Part shown: one piece after another, positions 1 through 6,995 of the stretch | How positions within the stretch are numbered: position 1 is the first letter of the stretch | Layout of the letters: each line of letters opens with the position of its first letter | From: Azotosporobacter soli | GTDB taxonomy: Bacteria > Bacillota > Negativicutes > SG130 | Assembly (NCBI RefSeq): GCF_030542965.1 | Contig: NZ_JAUAOA010000010.1 | Location: 37,428-101,427, forward strand | Length of the DNA stretch: 64,000 bases | Reading direction: 5' to 3' | Notes under the pieces: generated by a model | The model's input: only the letters and a program-made list of their open reading frames with translations | What the model was told of the DNA's origin: nothing | The model's database searches: none | Program-made: the position numbers and the translations under genes

Positions 1-567
1 ATCCGGAAACAACGCTTCCATCACACTTTGTTCCAATCTTGTATCCGGCGATGAAAAGACGCCTTTCATTTCATTATAAACAACGCCTTTATAATTCACG
101 TCATCATCTACGGAATCCAATTCATAATGCCAGCCTTCTTGCTTAAAGATATCCGGCCGATCATAAATTTGCGGAAAAAACACCGCATCCAAATATACAT
201 CCATTAAATTGCGAAAATCTTTTTCATTGCGGCTGGCTACCGGGTACATCGTTTTGTCAGGGAAGGTCATCGCATTTAGAAACGTATTCATCGAACCTTT
301 CACCAGTTCAACAAATGGTTCCTTCAGTTTAAACTTACGTGAGCCGCATAATACGCTGTGCTCTAAAATATGAGCTACCCCCGTATTATCAGTCGGCGGC
401 GTGCGAAAGGTTATTGAAAAGACCTTGTTATCATCTCCGGTTTCCACATATAATAAACGTGCACCGGTTTTTTCATGTTCTAACATATAGCAGCGGGCCG
501 TCAGTTCCTCAACTAATTCGCAACTACGCACCTTGAATCCGTGATACACCTTCTCACACTCTAGCAT
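1..567 (-). CDS. M16 family (PreP/insulinase-like) zinc peptidase, N-terminal part
   Basis: Only the first 189 codons are in the window; the gene runs off the left edge. Translating the complement from the ATG at 567 gives an open frame beginning MLECEKVYHGFKV. Residues near 70 read HILEHS, the inverted HxxEH zinc-binding motif of M16 peptidases, followed by VLCGSRKF, VKGSMNTFLNAMTFPDKTMY and NEMKGV, which are typical of the presequence-protease (PreP/Cym1) branch. Family knowledge: these enzymes degrade peptides inside a closed chamber, in bacteria often in the cytoplasm. The start is well supported by AGGAGG eight bases upstream. The C-terminal part cannot be judged, so whether the protein is complete is unknown. 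Confidence 0.88.
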   Translation of the reverse strand, partial: MLECEKVYHGFKVRSCELVEELTARCYMLEHEKTGARLLYVETGDDNKVFSITFRTPPTDNTGVAHILEHSVLCGSRKFKLKEPFVELVKGSMNTFLNAMTFPDKTMYPVASRNEKDFRNLMDVYLDAVFFPQIYDRPDIFKQEGWHYELDSVDDDVNYKGVVYNEMKGVFSSPDTRLEQSVMEALFPD

Positions 568-660
568 GCTTATTCCTCCTATCAATAATCGCCCTTGTTT
601 ATATTCGTCCATTTGTAAAACCAATCCTTGTCTAATTCTATCTAAAAAGGAGTTATTATT

Positions 661-867
661 ATGTTCGATTTTTCAGCACTCATTAATCTGGCTTCTTTTG
701 CCGGAGGCATTCTACTTGGCATCACACTGATCGGAGCTGCATTCTTGTCCTATAAAGCCAACGCAAATCTTCAGCGTGCCATTTTAATGTTCCTAGCCGG
801 AATTATCTTCCTACTTATTGCAATTCGCGACTTCTCTCCGCCATTCCTACCAGCATTACTTCCTTAA
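661..867 (+). CDS. small two-helix membrane protein, unknown function
   Basis: A 68-residue protein starting after AAAAAGGAG. Two hydrophobic stretches (about residues 8-29 and 38-55) are separated by a short polar loop (SYKANANLQR), so it should be a hairpin membrane protein with little outside the membrane. It stands alone, divergent from the M16 peptidase and convergent with the next small gene, with which it shares a terminator. I do not recognise the family. That it is a real gene is supported by the ribosome binding site and the terminator directly after it. Confidence 0.6.
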   Translation: MFDFSALINLASFAGGILLGITLIGAAFLSYKANANLQRAILMFLAGIIFLLIAIRDFSPPFLPALLP

Positions 868-895
868 TGAAAACGGCTTACGATATTTGCAAAAC

Positions 896-931
896 AAACG
901 ACCGTCTGCTGCTGTGAGCAAACGGTCGTTT
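896..931. terminator. bidirectional terminator between convergent small genes
   Basis: Ten-base arms AAACGACCGT (896-905) and ACGGTCGTTT (922-931) form a perfect stem, with T-rich sequence on the plus side and an equivalent run on the minus side. It lies between the stop codons of two converging genes. Confidence 0.85.
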
Positions 932-932
932 T

Positions 933-1190
933 CTATTTAAACAATACCGCTCCAACGGCTTTTTTCCATTTTTCATAAGGCTTCATAAGCTTAGAAAAAT
1001 CCAAAAACGCTATCATACTACCATTCAAACCGGCCACAATCTGATGGACTTTATTTTTATCATCATTTTCGCATAAGACTTTCTCTACCGCCATAATATC
1101 CTGAATCATGTCTTCCTTCATTATTTCGGCAATCGTTAAATTACGAATGCTTTCTATCAATTCTAAAGCGGCCTCACGTATATCGTCCAT
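933..1190 (-). CDS. small hypothetical protein, helical
   Basis: An 85-residue soluble protein (MDDIREAALELIESIRNL...) rich in Ile, Lys, Glu and Asp and predicted by eye to be mostly helical. A GGGG-rich stretch just upstream (GAGGGGGGTCTTC before the ATG) is a usable ribosome binding site. It sits between the shared terminator and the first tRNA cluster's terminator. No motif was recognised; its function is unknown. Confidence 0.6.
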   Translation of the reverse strand: MDDIREAALELIESIRNLTIAEIMKEDMIQDIMAVEKVLCENDDKNKVHQIVAGLNGSMIAFLDFSKLMKPYEKWKKAVGAVLFK

Positions 1191-1228
1191 TGAAGACCCC
1201 CCTCAAAATTTTCATGAAAATGAATACT

Positions 1229-1258
1229 AAAAAACTCCTGACTAGTCAGGAGAAAAAA
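1229..1258 (-). terminator. terminator of first tRNA cluster
   Basis: Palindrome CTCCTGACTAGTCAGGAG (1235-1252) followed on the minus strand by TTTTTT, a few bases after the tRNA-Leu 3' end. Confidence 0.9.
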
Positions 1259-1265
1259 TGAACAG

Positions 1266-1354
1266 TGGTGCGAGCGGCCGGAATCGAACCGGCACGGGTA
1301 TCACTACCCGACGGATTTTAAGTCCGTTGCGTCTGCCAGTTCCGCCACGCTCGC
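1266..1354 (-). tRNA. tRNA-Leu (anticodon TAA)
   Basis: The complement folds as a class II tRNA: acceptor GCGAGCG/CGCTCGC, long variable arm, anticodon loop CTTAAAA giving TAA, T arm GGTTCGATTCC, encoded CCA. It is the last gene of a five-tRNA unit on the minus strand. Confidence 0.97.
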
Positions 1355-1410
1355 ATTGCAGATAGGCTATTGCCTAGGCATCCTCTATATTAAACATATA
1401 AATTTAAATT

Positions 1411-1485
<75 letters not shown>

Positions 1486-1492
1486 TCGAATA

Positions 1493-1567
1493 TGGAGCGG
1501 AAAAGGAGATTCGAACTCCCGACCCTCGCCTTGGCAAGGCGATGCTCTACCGCTGAGCTATTTCCGC
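1493..1567 (-). tRNA. tRNA-Gly (anticodon GCC)
   Basis: Acceptor GCGGAAA paired with TTTCCGC-type 3' arm, anticodon loop TTGCCAA giving GCC, T arm AGTTCGAATCT, encoded CCA. The same 75-base sequence recurs at 3488-3562. Confidence 0.97.
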
Positions 1568-1573
1568 AAATGA

Positions 1574-1649
<76 letters not shown>

Positions 1650-1653
1650 AAAA

Positions 1654-1730
1654 TGGCGACCCTGAACGGATTTGAACCGTCGATCTCCGCCGTGACAGGG
1701 CGGCATGTTAGACCGCTACACCACAGGGCC
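1654..1730 (-). tRNA. tRNA-Asp (anticodon GTC)
   Basis: Acceptor GGCCCTG/CAGGGTC, anticodon loop CTGTCAC giving GTC, encoded GCCA end. It is the promoter-proximal gene of the cluster; a second identical-looking copy is at 3566-3642. Confidence 0.97.
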
Positions 1731-1750
1731 GTTAACCAATCACATTGACT

Positions 1751-1780
1751 ATTATAGGTCATCGCACAATGTATTGTCAA
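1751..1780 (-). promoter_or_regulatory. promoter of first tRNA cluster
   Basis: On the minus strand, TTGACA (1780-1775), 18 bases, then TATAAT (1756-1751), both perfect consensus, about 20 bases before tRNA-Asp. Confidence 0.88.
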
Positions 1781-1833
1781 CACTTTTTTGTTACCATAAT
1801 AATTTTATCTTTGCAACAAAATTCCCACCTTGA

Positions 1834-2205
1834 TTATACCGCATCCAAATCTAGTACTTTCTTCACTATAGAGGCGACCTTTTCCGGATCAAAGGGTTTA
1901 ACAATAAAATCTGCCGCTCCCGCTCTCAGCGCATCAGTGATAATGGCCTTTTGCCCTAAAGCAGTAACCATAACAATCCGCGCTACCGGATTTAATTCAT
2001 GAATCCGCCTCACTGCCTCTATGCCATCCATTTTAGGCATCGTTATGTCCATCGTCACTAATTCTGGTTGTAATTTTTCGTATTGAGCGACAGCTTCCAT
2101 TCCATCGCCAGCTTCTCCGACGATTTCATGTCCCTGTTCAATCAGTACTTTTTTTAACATCATTCTCATAAAAGCAGAATCATCGCAGACCAAGATTTTA
2201 GCCAT
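1834..2205 (-). CDS. cheY: single-domain response regulator, CheY-like
   Basis: A 123-residue stand-alone receiver domain (MAKILVCDDSAFMRMML). It has the acidic pair DD near residues 8-9, the phosphoacceptor Asp in TMDITMPKMDG (about residue 53), the Thr/Ala switch in MVTALGQ and the Lys in IVKPFD (about 104), so it should be phosphorylatable. There is no output domain, so it must act by binding a partner. It follows a 224-residue unknown protein after 14 bases, probably in one transcript. No cheA or other chemotaxis gene is in the window, so flagellar control is possible but not shown. Confidence 0.9.
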   Translation of the reverse strand: MAKILVCDDSAFMRMMLKKVLIEQGHEIVGEAGDGMEAVAQYEKLQPELVTMDITMPKMDGIEAVRRIHELNPVARIVMVTALGQKAIITDALRAGAADFIVKPFDPEKVASIVKKVLDLDAV

Positions 2206-2219
2206 TTTTCACCTCTCCT

Positions 2220-2894
2220 CTACACAGCTGTCTCATTGTCAATTTTCCCCCGCATATACTGCAACACCTCTTCCAAATGCTGCTTTATTATCACATCGAG
2301 TTCCTTTGTTGTTGTCGCATCAAATAAAGTTGTCATTTCCGGCAAACGATGAATTCTAATTTCGGCAAAAAAGTCATCACGAAACATATTATAATATACC
2401 ACCAAATTACTTTCATTTAAAAAGTCACTATAATCCAGCACCATATAGGATCCATTGATCACTTTAACCGGGCGACAAGGCTCGACAAACAATAAGAAGC
2501 CGTGGCTTTTCGCGGACAACTCAAGTTCTCGCCCCCACTGCAGTATCTCTTTCTTAATAACGATGGAATCCAATAAAGCTTCGTCAAAATTACTCATTTG
2601 CCTCATACTCTCTTGCATTCGCTCCTGCAAAAGCTGTTCAAATCTAGGTAACTGTTCTGTACAAAAGTCAATATCGCAGAATTCGGTTAAACCAATTTTA
2701 CGTCTGATACTGTATTCTTTTGTATTTTTATCATACATTGCAGAAAAGCCTAGTCGCTTTTTATCATCCTGGTAACTAAACAACTGGGTTCGCCCTGCAA
2801 GTTTTTGCTCTTGTAAGTCCAAAGAAAAGCCGAGCACCGTTGTCGGTAATTCTTTTAAAAAAGGCCATTCCTGCGTTTCGATCTGTTCGCTCAT
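2220..2894 (-). CDS. unknown 224-residue protein upstream of cheY
   Basis: A soluble protein beginning MSEQIETQEWPFLKELP, with an AAGGAGG-type ribosome binding site. It has no signal peptide, no membrane segment and no motif I recognise; the C-terminal third is acidic and helical (EMTTLFDATTTKELDVIIKQHLEEVLQYM). It lies 14 bases before the cheY-like gene in the same direction, so the two are likely co-transcribed and may work together, perhaps as target or input of the receiver. That link rests on position only. Confidence 0.6.
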   Translation of the reverse strand: MSEQIETQEWPFLKELPTTVLGFSLDLQEQKLAGRTQLFSYQDDKKRLGFSAMYDKNTKEYSIRRKIGLTEFCDIDFCTEQLPRFEQLLQERMQESMRQMSNFDEALLDSIVIKKEILQWGRELELSAKSHGFLLFVEPCRPVKVINGSYMVLDYSDFLNESNLVVYYNMFRDDFFAEIRIHRLPEMTTLFDATTTKELDVIIKQHLEEVLQYMRGKIDNETAV

Positions 2895-2969
2895 TGTATC
2901 CTCCTTTCATTCAATGTTATATAATTCGCTAGTTTAATAGGAAAACCTGCTGCCCATCATTTCTTCTTC

Positions 2970-3003
2970 ATAAACAAGAAAAGTCACAGAGAAACTCTGT
3001 GAC
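2970..3003 (-). terminator. terminator downstream of the 65-residue membrane protein gene
   Basis: Perfect 9-base stem GTCACAGAG/CTCTGTGAC (2983-3003) with a three-base loop; on the minus strand it is followed by TTTTCTTGTTT. It separates the small membrane protein gene from the cheY unit. Confidence 0.8.
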
Positions 3004-3125
3004 GCATAAACCCACGCTTGAGTATATCACTCGGGACAACCTATGTCCAATCCGATTTTCCATTTCACAATCATTCCATTAAGCTCCCTGCTATATGAAA
3101 ACCTTATGAAAAATAAAAGAACTGA

Positions 3126-3323
3126 CTATTTTTTGAAAATCCAGGCGCAGACATAACGCTGCAACAAGACCGACATAGCCAGAACCAGTAGCCCTTTGAC
3201 TGTCATTTCACCGCTTTTTTCCATCATAAACGATAGGCCTACCAGCATTGCGAAAACAACGTTGCCCAATTGCCATAAACCAGTAACTAGTTTTTCGTTC
3301 CAACGATTCATTTTCTTATCCAT
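3126..3323 (-). CDS. small membrane protein, unknown function
   Basis: Starting at the ATG at 3323 (preceded by AGGTGG) gives 65 residues beginning MDKKMNRWNEK. Two hydrophobic stretches (roughly residues 12-32 and 38-58) suggest a two-helix membrane protein with a basic C-terminus (WIFKK). An in-frame ATG 12 codons upstream has no good ribosome binding site. It stands alone between two terminators. The family was not recognised. Confidence 0.55.
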   Translation of the reverse strand: MDKKMNRWNEKLVTGLWQLGNVVFAMLVGLSFMMEKSGEMTVKGLLVLAMSVLLQRYVCAWIFKK

Positions 3324-3370
3324 TGCGCCACCTGCATTTAATATATTTACCGCTTTCAATCGCTACAGAC

Positions 3371-3401
3371 AAAAAGGGATCTCTCTTTTGAGAAATCCCT
3401 T
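3371..3401 (-). terminator. terminator of second tRNA cluster
   Basis: On the minus strand AAGGGATTTCTC pairs with GAGAGATCCCTT around an AAAA loop and runs into TTTTT, right after tRNA-Trp. Confidence 0.9.
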
Positions 3402-3408
3402 GGAATTC

Positions 3409-3484
3409 TGGCAGGGGCAGAAGGACTTGAACCCTCAACCAACGGTTTTGGAGACCGCTACTCTACCAATTGAGCTATACCCCT
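3409..3484 (-). tRNA. tRNA-Trp (anticodon CCA)
   Basis: Acceptor AGGGGTA/TGCCCCT, anticodon loop CTCCAAA giving CCA, T arm GGTTCAAGTCC, encoded CCA. Confidence 0.97.
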
Positions 3485-3487
3485 AAA

Positions 3488-3562
3488 TGGAGCGGAAAAG
3501 GAGATTCGAACTCCCGACCCTCGCCTTGGCAAGGCGATGCTCTACCGCTGAGCTATTTCCGC
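3488..3562 (-). tRNA. tRNA-Gly (anticodon GCC), second copy
   Basis: Same sequence as the tRNA-Gly at 1493-1567, with anticodon GCC and encoded CCA. Both copies sit in clusters that begin with tRNA-Asp. Confidence 0.97.
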
Positions 3563-3565
3563 AAA

Positions 3566-3642
3566 TGGCGACCCTGAACGGATTTGAACCGTCGATCTCC
3601 GCCGTGACAGGGCGGCATGTTAGACCGCTACACCACAGGGCC
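3566..3642 (-). tRNA. tRNA-Asp (anticodon GTC), second copy
   Basis: Same sequence as the tRNA-Asp at 1654-1730, with anticodon GTC; first gene of the second cluster. Confidence 0.97.
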
Positions 3643-3658
3643 ACTTGCTACGTTATCT

Positions 3659-3687
3659 ATATTACCATAAGTAAAATAACCTGACAA
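3659..3687 (-). promoter_or_regulatory. promoter of second tRNA cluster
   Basis: On the minus strand TTGTCA (3687-3682), 17 bases, TAATAT (3664-3659), about 17 bases before tRNA-Asp. There is no clear terminator between pyrE and this promoter, so read-through from the pyr operon is possible. Confidence 0.75.
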
Positions 3688-3728
3688 GATGCTTTTTTAT
3701 CTTTTATGTAAATTTATCACTGTTTTAT

Positions 3729-4304
3729 CTATTTAATGTTACGACTACCTCTTTTAGTCATCGGTTCCCCGGCTTTACACATCGGACATTCTTCTGCCGA
3801 ATAGGCCTCAATCGTCAGGTCCAGCAATGATTCCAGCGGAGCCTCAAAAGTCGCCTTGCCGCCGCTACGATTCACCAGTACGCCGACGCCGACGAGTTCG
3901 CCGCCTTGCGCTTTGACAACTTCAATAACCTCATCAACCGAGCCTCCGGTAGTGATGATATCTTCGACAACCAAAACTCGTTCTCCCGGTTCGATGCAAA
4001 AACCTCGACGCAACGTCATCTTCCCGTCGACTCGTTCAGTAAAGATCGCCCTCGTACCGAGCGCTTTGCCTACTTCATGTGCAAGAAGAATACCTCCTGT
4101 CACCGGACCAATCACGACACCGACATTAGCCATTTTAAAGCGCTCGGCCAATGCAGCGCAGAGACATTCGGTATATTTCGGATGTTGCAACACCTGAAAT
4201 TTTTCGACGTACATCGCACTATGCAAACCAGACGTCAAAAGAAAATGTCCCTCCATGATCGCACCAGTTTCAATGAACAACTTTTTCACTTCCGCCTCGT
4301 TCAT
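3729..4304 (-). CDS. pyrE: orotate phosphoribosyltransferase
   Basis: A 191-residue cytosolic enzyme joining orotate to PRPP to give OMP, the fifth step to UMP. The PRPP-binding loop VLVVEDIITTGGSV (about residues 110-123) is intact, and TSGLHSAMYVEKF near residue 25 fits the family. The C-terminus carries a Cys pair (CPMCKAG) common in Firmicute-type PyrE of this length. It is the last gene of the operon; its ATG overlaps the pyrF stop as ATGA, so translation is probably coupled. No strong terminator follows. Confidence 0.96.
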   Translation of the reverse strand: MNEAEVKKLFIETGAIMEGHFLLTSGLHSAMYVEKFQVLQHPKYTECLCAALAERFKMANVGVVIGPVTGGILLAHEVGKALGTRAIFTERVDGKMTLRRGFCIEPGERVLVVEDIITTGGSVDEVIEVVKAQGGELVGVGVLVNRSGGKATFEAPLESLLDLTIEAYSAEECPMCKAGEPMTKRGSRNIK

Positions 4305-5020
4305 AACTTTCCCTCCTTCATTTGGCGTAAAATATCTTCCGCCACTTTGCGCGGCTCTAGTGCAGCTGTAATCGGCCGCCCGACAACCAAGTAATCGGCT
4401 CCAGCCTCAATCGCTTCTCTAGGCGTCAAAATTCGCGCCTGATCGTCCGTCGCACTGCCAGCCGGACGAATTCCCGGCGTTACGATTGCGAACGAATCGC
4501 CGCACGCCTTGCGAATCAACGCCGCTTCTTGCGATGATGCGACAACGCCGTCCAATCCGGCCGCCTGCGCCATTTTCGCCAATTCACTAACCTGCTGGGC
4601 TATTTCACGCACGCAGCCCAACGATTCCCATTCTGTTGCATCCATGCTGGTCAGCACCGTAACTGCAATCAGTTTCGGACAAGGCACATTGCGCAGCTTA
4701 GCTTCCTCGCGCAGCGCCGTCGCCGCCGCTTTCATCATTTTTGTGCCGCCGGACGCATGCAAATTGAGCATCGTCGCGCCAAGACCGACGAGCGGACGCA
4801 GTGCCTGCGCCACGGTGTTCGGAATATCGTGCAGTTTCAAATCGAGAAACACTTCTTTTCCCTGTTGCCGCAGACAGCGGACGATGTCCGGTCCCTGGCT
4901 GTAGAATAATTCCATACCCACTTTATAATAACCGACCAACTCTCCCAATTCGCCGACCAGAGCTTCCACGCGCGCTCTATCCGTTGTATCAAGCGCCACA
5001 ATCAACCGTTGATCCGCCAT
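4301..5020 (-). CDS. pyrF: orotidine 5'-phosphate decarboxylase
   Basis: Converts OMP to UMP, the last step of the pathway. The signature DLKLHDIPNTV with catalytic Asp-x-Lys-x2-Asp is present near residue 60, along with the N-terminal IVALD strand and the phosphate-binding TPGIRPAGSA and VVGRPIT motifs. I chose the ATG at 5020 (MADQRLIVALD) because AAGGAGG lies eight bases before it; an ATG seven codons upstream encodes that Shine-Dalgarno itself. About 239 residues, normal for the short bacterial class. It overlaps pyrE by four bases. Confidence 0.96.
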   Translation of the reverse strand: MADQRLIVALDTTDRARVEALVGELGELVGYYKVGMELFYSQGPDIVRCLRQQGKEVFLDLKLHDIPNTVAQALRPLVGLGATMLNLHASGGTKMMKAAATALREEAKLRNVPCPKLIAVTVLTSMDATEWESLGCVREIAQQVSELAKMAQAAGLDGVVASSQEAALIRKACGDSFAIVTPGIRPAGSATDDQARILTPREAIEAGADYLVVGRPITAALEPRKVAEDILRQMKEGKL

Positions 5021-5109
5021 CCGCTCCGCCTCCTTTTTCATTGACCATAACTATTCCCGTTCTTCCATTGGTGATTACCTCAAATGCACGTTTGCAACAA
5101 TTTAACTAT

Positions 5110-5227
5110 ACACAGAGGAGTAAGAGGGAAATGTGGGTTTCGAAGAGGGATTATTATTGTTTTTTTGCTGGGGCGATATGTATCGCCTCAGCTCTTCGTT
5201 TTCCTCTCATCCCTTGCCCCTCTGTGT
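5110..5227. repeat. imperfect inverted repeat between pyrD and pyrF
   Basis: The 266-base gap between pyrD and pyrF holds outer arms that begin ACACAGAGG (5110-5118) and end CCTCTGTGT (5219-5227) and keep matching imperfectly inward for about 35 bases. An inner hairpin, GCTGGGGCGATA/TATCGCCTCAGC (5167-5192), has one mismatch in 12. Neither strand has a T run after the inner hairpin, so it does not look like a simple terminator. It could be an RNA processing or stability element, or a small palindromic repeat element. Confidence 0.6.
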
Positions 5228-5286
5228 TTCGTTTTTAAAAATTGTTTTTTAGACAACCCCTACAATTTTCGTGTTAAACCGTCTTG

Positions 5287-6228
5287 TTACACGATCAGCT
5301 TGCCGACCAAATCGCCGACTTGATTCAGACCGCGTTCTGTGAGATAGTCGCCGATTCCGACAGCAACATCGACAGCTGCGCGCGGGTTGACGAAATTGGC
5401 CGTGCCGATCGATACCGCACTTGCACCGGCCAGCAAAAATTCGACCGCGTCTTCAGCGGTCATGATGCCGCCCATGCCGATGATCGGAATGTTGACGGCA
5501 GACGCCGTCTGCCAGACCATTCGCAACGCGACCGGCTTCACCGCTGGGCCGGACAGGCCGCCGACGACATTACCGAGGCGCGGCCGCCAGCTGCGCACAT
5601 CAATCGCCATGCCCAGCAACGTATTGATCAGCGACAGCGCATCGGCACCGGCTGCTTCGACGCGCTTGGCAATTTGCGTCACATCGGTCACATTTGGTGA
5701 CAACTTGACGATCACCGGTTTCGACGTGCGCTTTTTCACCGCTTCGACGACACTGGCCGCCATTTCGGGGTCGGTGCCGAACGCAATACCACCTTGCTTG
5801 ACATTGGGACAGGATATGTTCAGTTCTAGCGCCGCAATCGGCGTAGAGTCAAGGCGCGCCGCCAATTCGCCGTACTCGTCGGACGTGTTGCCGGAAATAT
5901 TGACGATCACCGGCACATCATAGCCGGACAGTTTCGGCAAAATCGTTTCGATCAGTTGATCGACGCCTGGATTTTCCAGGCCGATCGAATTAAGCATCCC
6001 TGCCGGCGTCTCGGCGATCCTCCGTCCGCCGTTGCCGGCGCGTGGCGCAAGCGTCGTTCCTTTGACGACCAGCGCGCCGAGTTCGTTCAAATTAACGTAG
6101 TCTTCATATTCCAACCCGAAACCGAATGTGCCGGATGCAACCATGACCGGATTTTTCATCCGGATTCCGGCCACCGTCACCGCCAGCCGTTCGTTCTGTT
6201 CGCTTTGCGTATAATCTCCCTGCTTCAT
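5287..6228 (-). CDS. pyrD: dihydroorotate dehydrogenase, class 1B catalytic subunit
   Basis: A 313-residue FMN enzyme oxidising dihydroorotate to orotate. The class 1 Cys active base is in [12 protein letters not shown], and the FMN phosphate site in the C-terminal half reads [22 protein letters not shown] (described in part). Class 1B is indicated by the pyrK gene directly upstream, overlapping by four bases, which would pass electrons to NAD. The ATG at 6228 has GAGGAGGTG eight bases before it. An unusually long gap with an inverted repeat separates it from pyrF. Confidence 0.96.
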   Translation of the reverse strand: MKQGDYTQSEQNERLAVTVAGIRMKNPVMVASGTFGFGLEYEDYVNLNELGALVVKGTTLAPRAGNGGRRIAETPAGMLNSIGLENPGVDQLIETILPKLSGYDVPVIVNISGNTSDEYGELAARLDSTPIAALELNISCPNVKQGGIAFGTDPEMAASVVEAVKKRTSKPVIVKLSPNVTDVTQIAKRVEAAGADALSLINTLLGMAIDVRSWRPRLGNVVGGLSGPAVKPVALRMVWQTASAVNIPIIGMGGIMTAEDAVEFLLAGASAVSIGTANFVNPRAAVDVAVGIGDYLTERGLNQVGDLVGKLIV

Positions 6229-6995
6229 CCGAACACCTCCTCGGCGTCAAACACCGGTCCGTCCAGACAAATTTTCGCGCGGCCGCCGTTCGTTTTCGCA
6301 CAGCTGCAGGCCAGGCAGGCGCCAACGCCGCAAGCCATATATTCTTCCAGCGATACCTGGCAATCGATCCCGTATTCTTTGGCCAACGCAGCGATTTTTT
6401 CCATCATCGGCCGCGGTCCGCAAGTATAAACGGAATCATAGCCGCCTGCGGCCAATAGTTGCGGCAACAGGTCGACCACGGTCCCCTTCAGGCCGGCCGA
6501 ACCGTCGTCGGTTGTCAGATGTGCATTTTGACAGCTGGAAGCAAACGCTTCCGTCCAAAACAATTCTTCTTTGCCGCGGCCGCCCAGCAAAATTTCGGTC
6601 GGACGAGGGCAAAGCGCTTTGGCCAGTGCCACCAACGGCGCAAGTCCCATGCCGCCGCCGACCAGCAGCGGTTTTTCGCCGCGCAGCGCAAAACCGTTGC
6701 CGAGCGGGCCCATGCAATCGACCCATTCGTCGGCCTCCAGCTGCGCCAATAGCGCCGTGCCTTTGCCAACGATTTTATAGAGTAGCGTCAACCGTCCCAC
6801 CGCCCGATCAATGTCCGAAATGCTGATCGGACGCCTGAGCAGCGGGTCCGCGCCGATTTCACGGCAGCGCAGATGCAGGAATTGGCCGGGAACGGCCAAT
6901 TCCGCCAGTTCTTTCGCTTCGATAATCAGCCGTTTGATGCCAGTCGCCACATATTCGTTGGCAACGATTTTTCCGTGCAGCAGCCGTTTAGGCAA
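6225..6995 (-). CDS. pyrK: dihydroorotate dehydrogenase electron-transfer subunit
   Basis: FAD and [2Fe-2S] subunit that links PyrD 1B to NAD+. The FAD-binding front part includes RPISISDID and the NAD-domain [16 protein letters not shown]; the C-terminus has the cysteine cluster [13 protein letters not shown] followed by a fourth Cys in [10 protein letters not shown] set the start at a TTG at 6995, which follows GGAGGAGGGG by eight bases and overlaps the carB stop as TTGCCTAA. An ATG at 7016 is the alternative but has a weak ribosome binding site; it would add seven residues. Confidence 0.93.
   Translation of the reverse strand: MPKRLLHGKIVANEYVATGIKRLIIEAKELAELAVPGQFLHLRCREIGADPLLRRPISISDIDRAVGRLTLLYKIVGKGTALLAQLEADEWVDCMGPLGNGFALRGEKPLLVGGGMGLAPLVALAKALCPRPTEILLGGRGKEELFWTEAFASSCQNAHLTTDDGSAGLKGTVVDLLPQLLAAGGYDSVYTCGPRPMMEKIAALAKEYGIDCQVSLEEYMACGVGACLACSCAKTNGGRAKICLDGPVFDAEEVFG

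Noticed and set aside
5167..5192. Strong hairpin read as an internal terminator of the pyr operon
   Set aside because: On the transcribed (minus) strand it is followed by A-rich sequence, not a T run.
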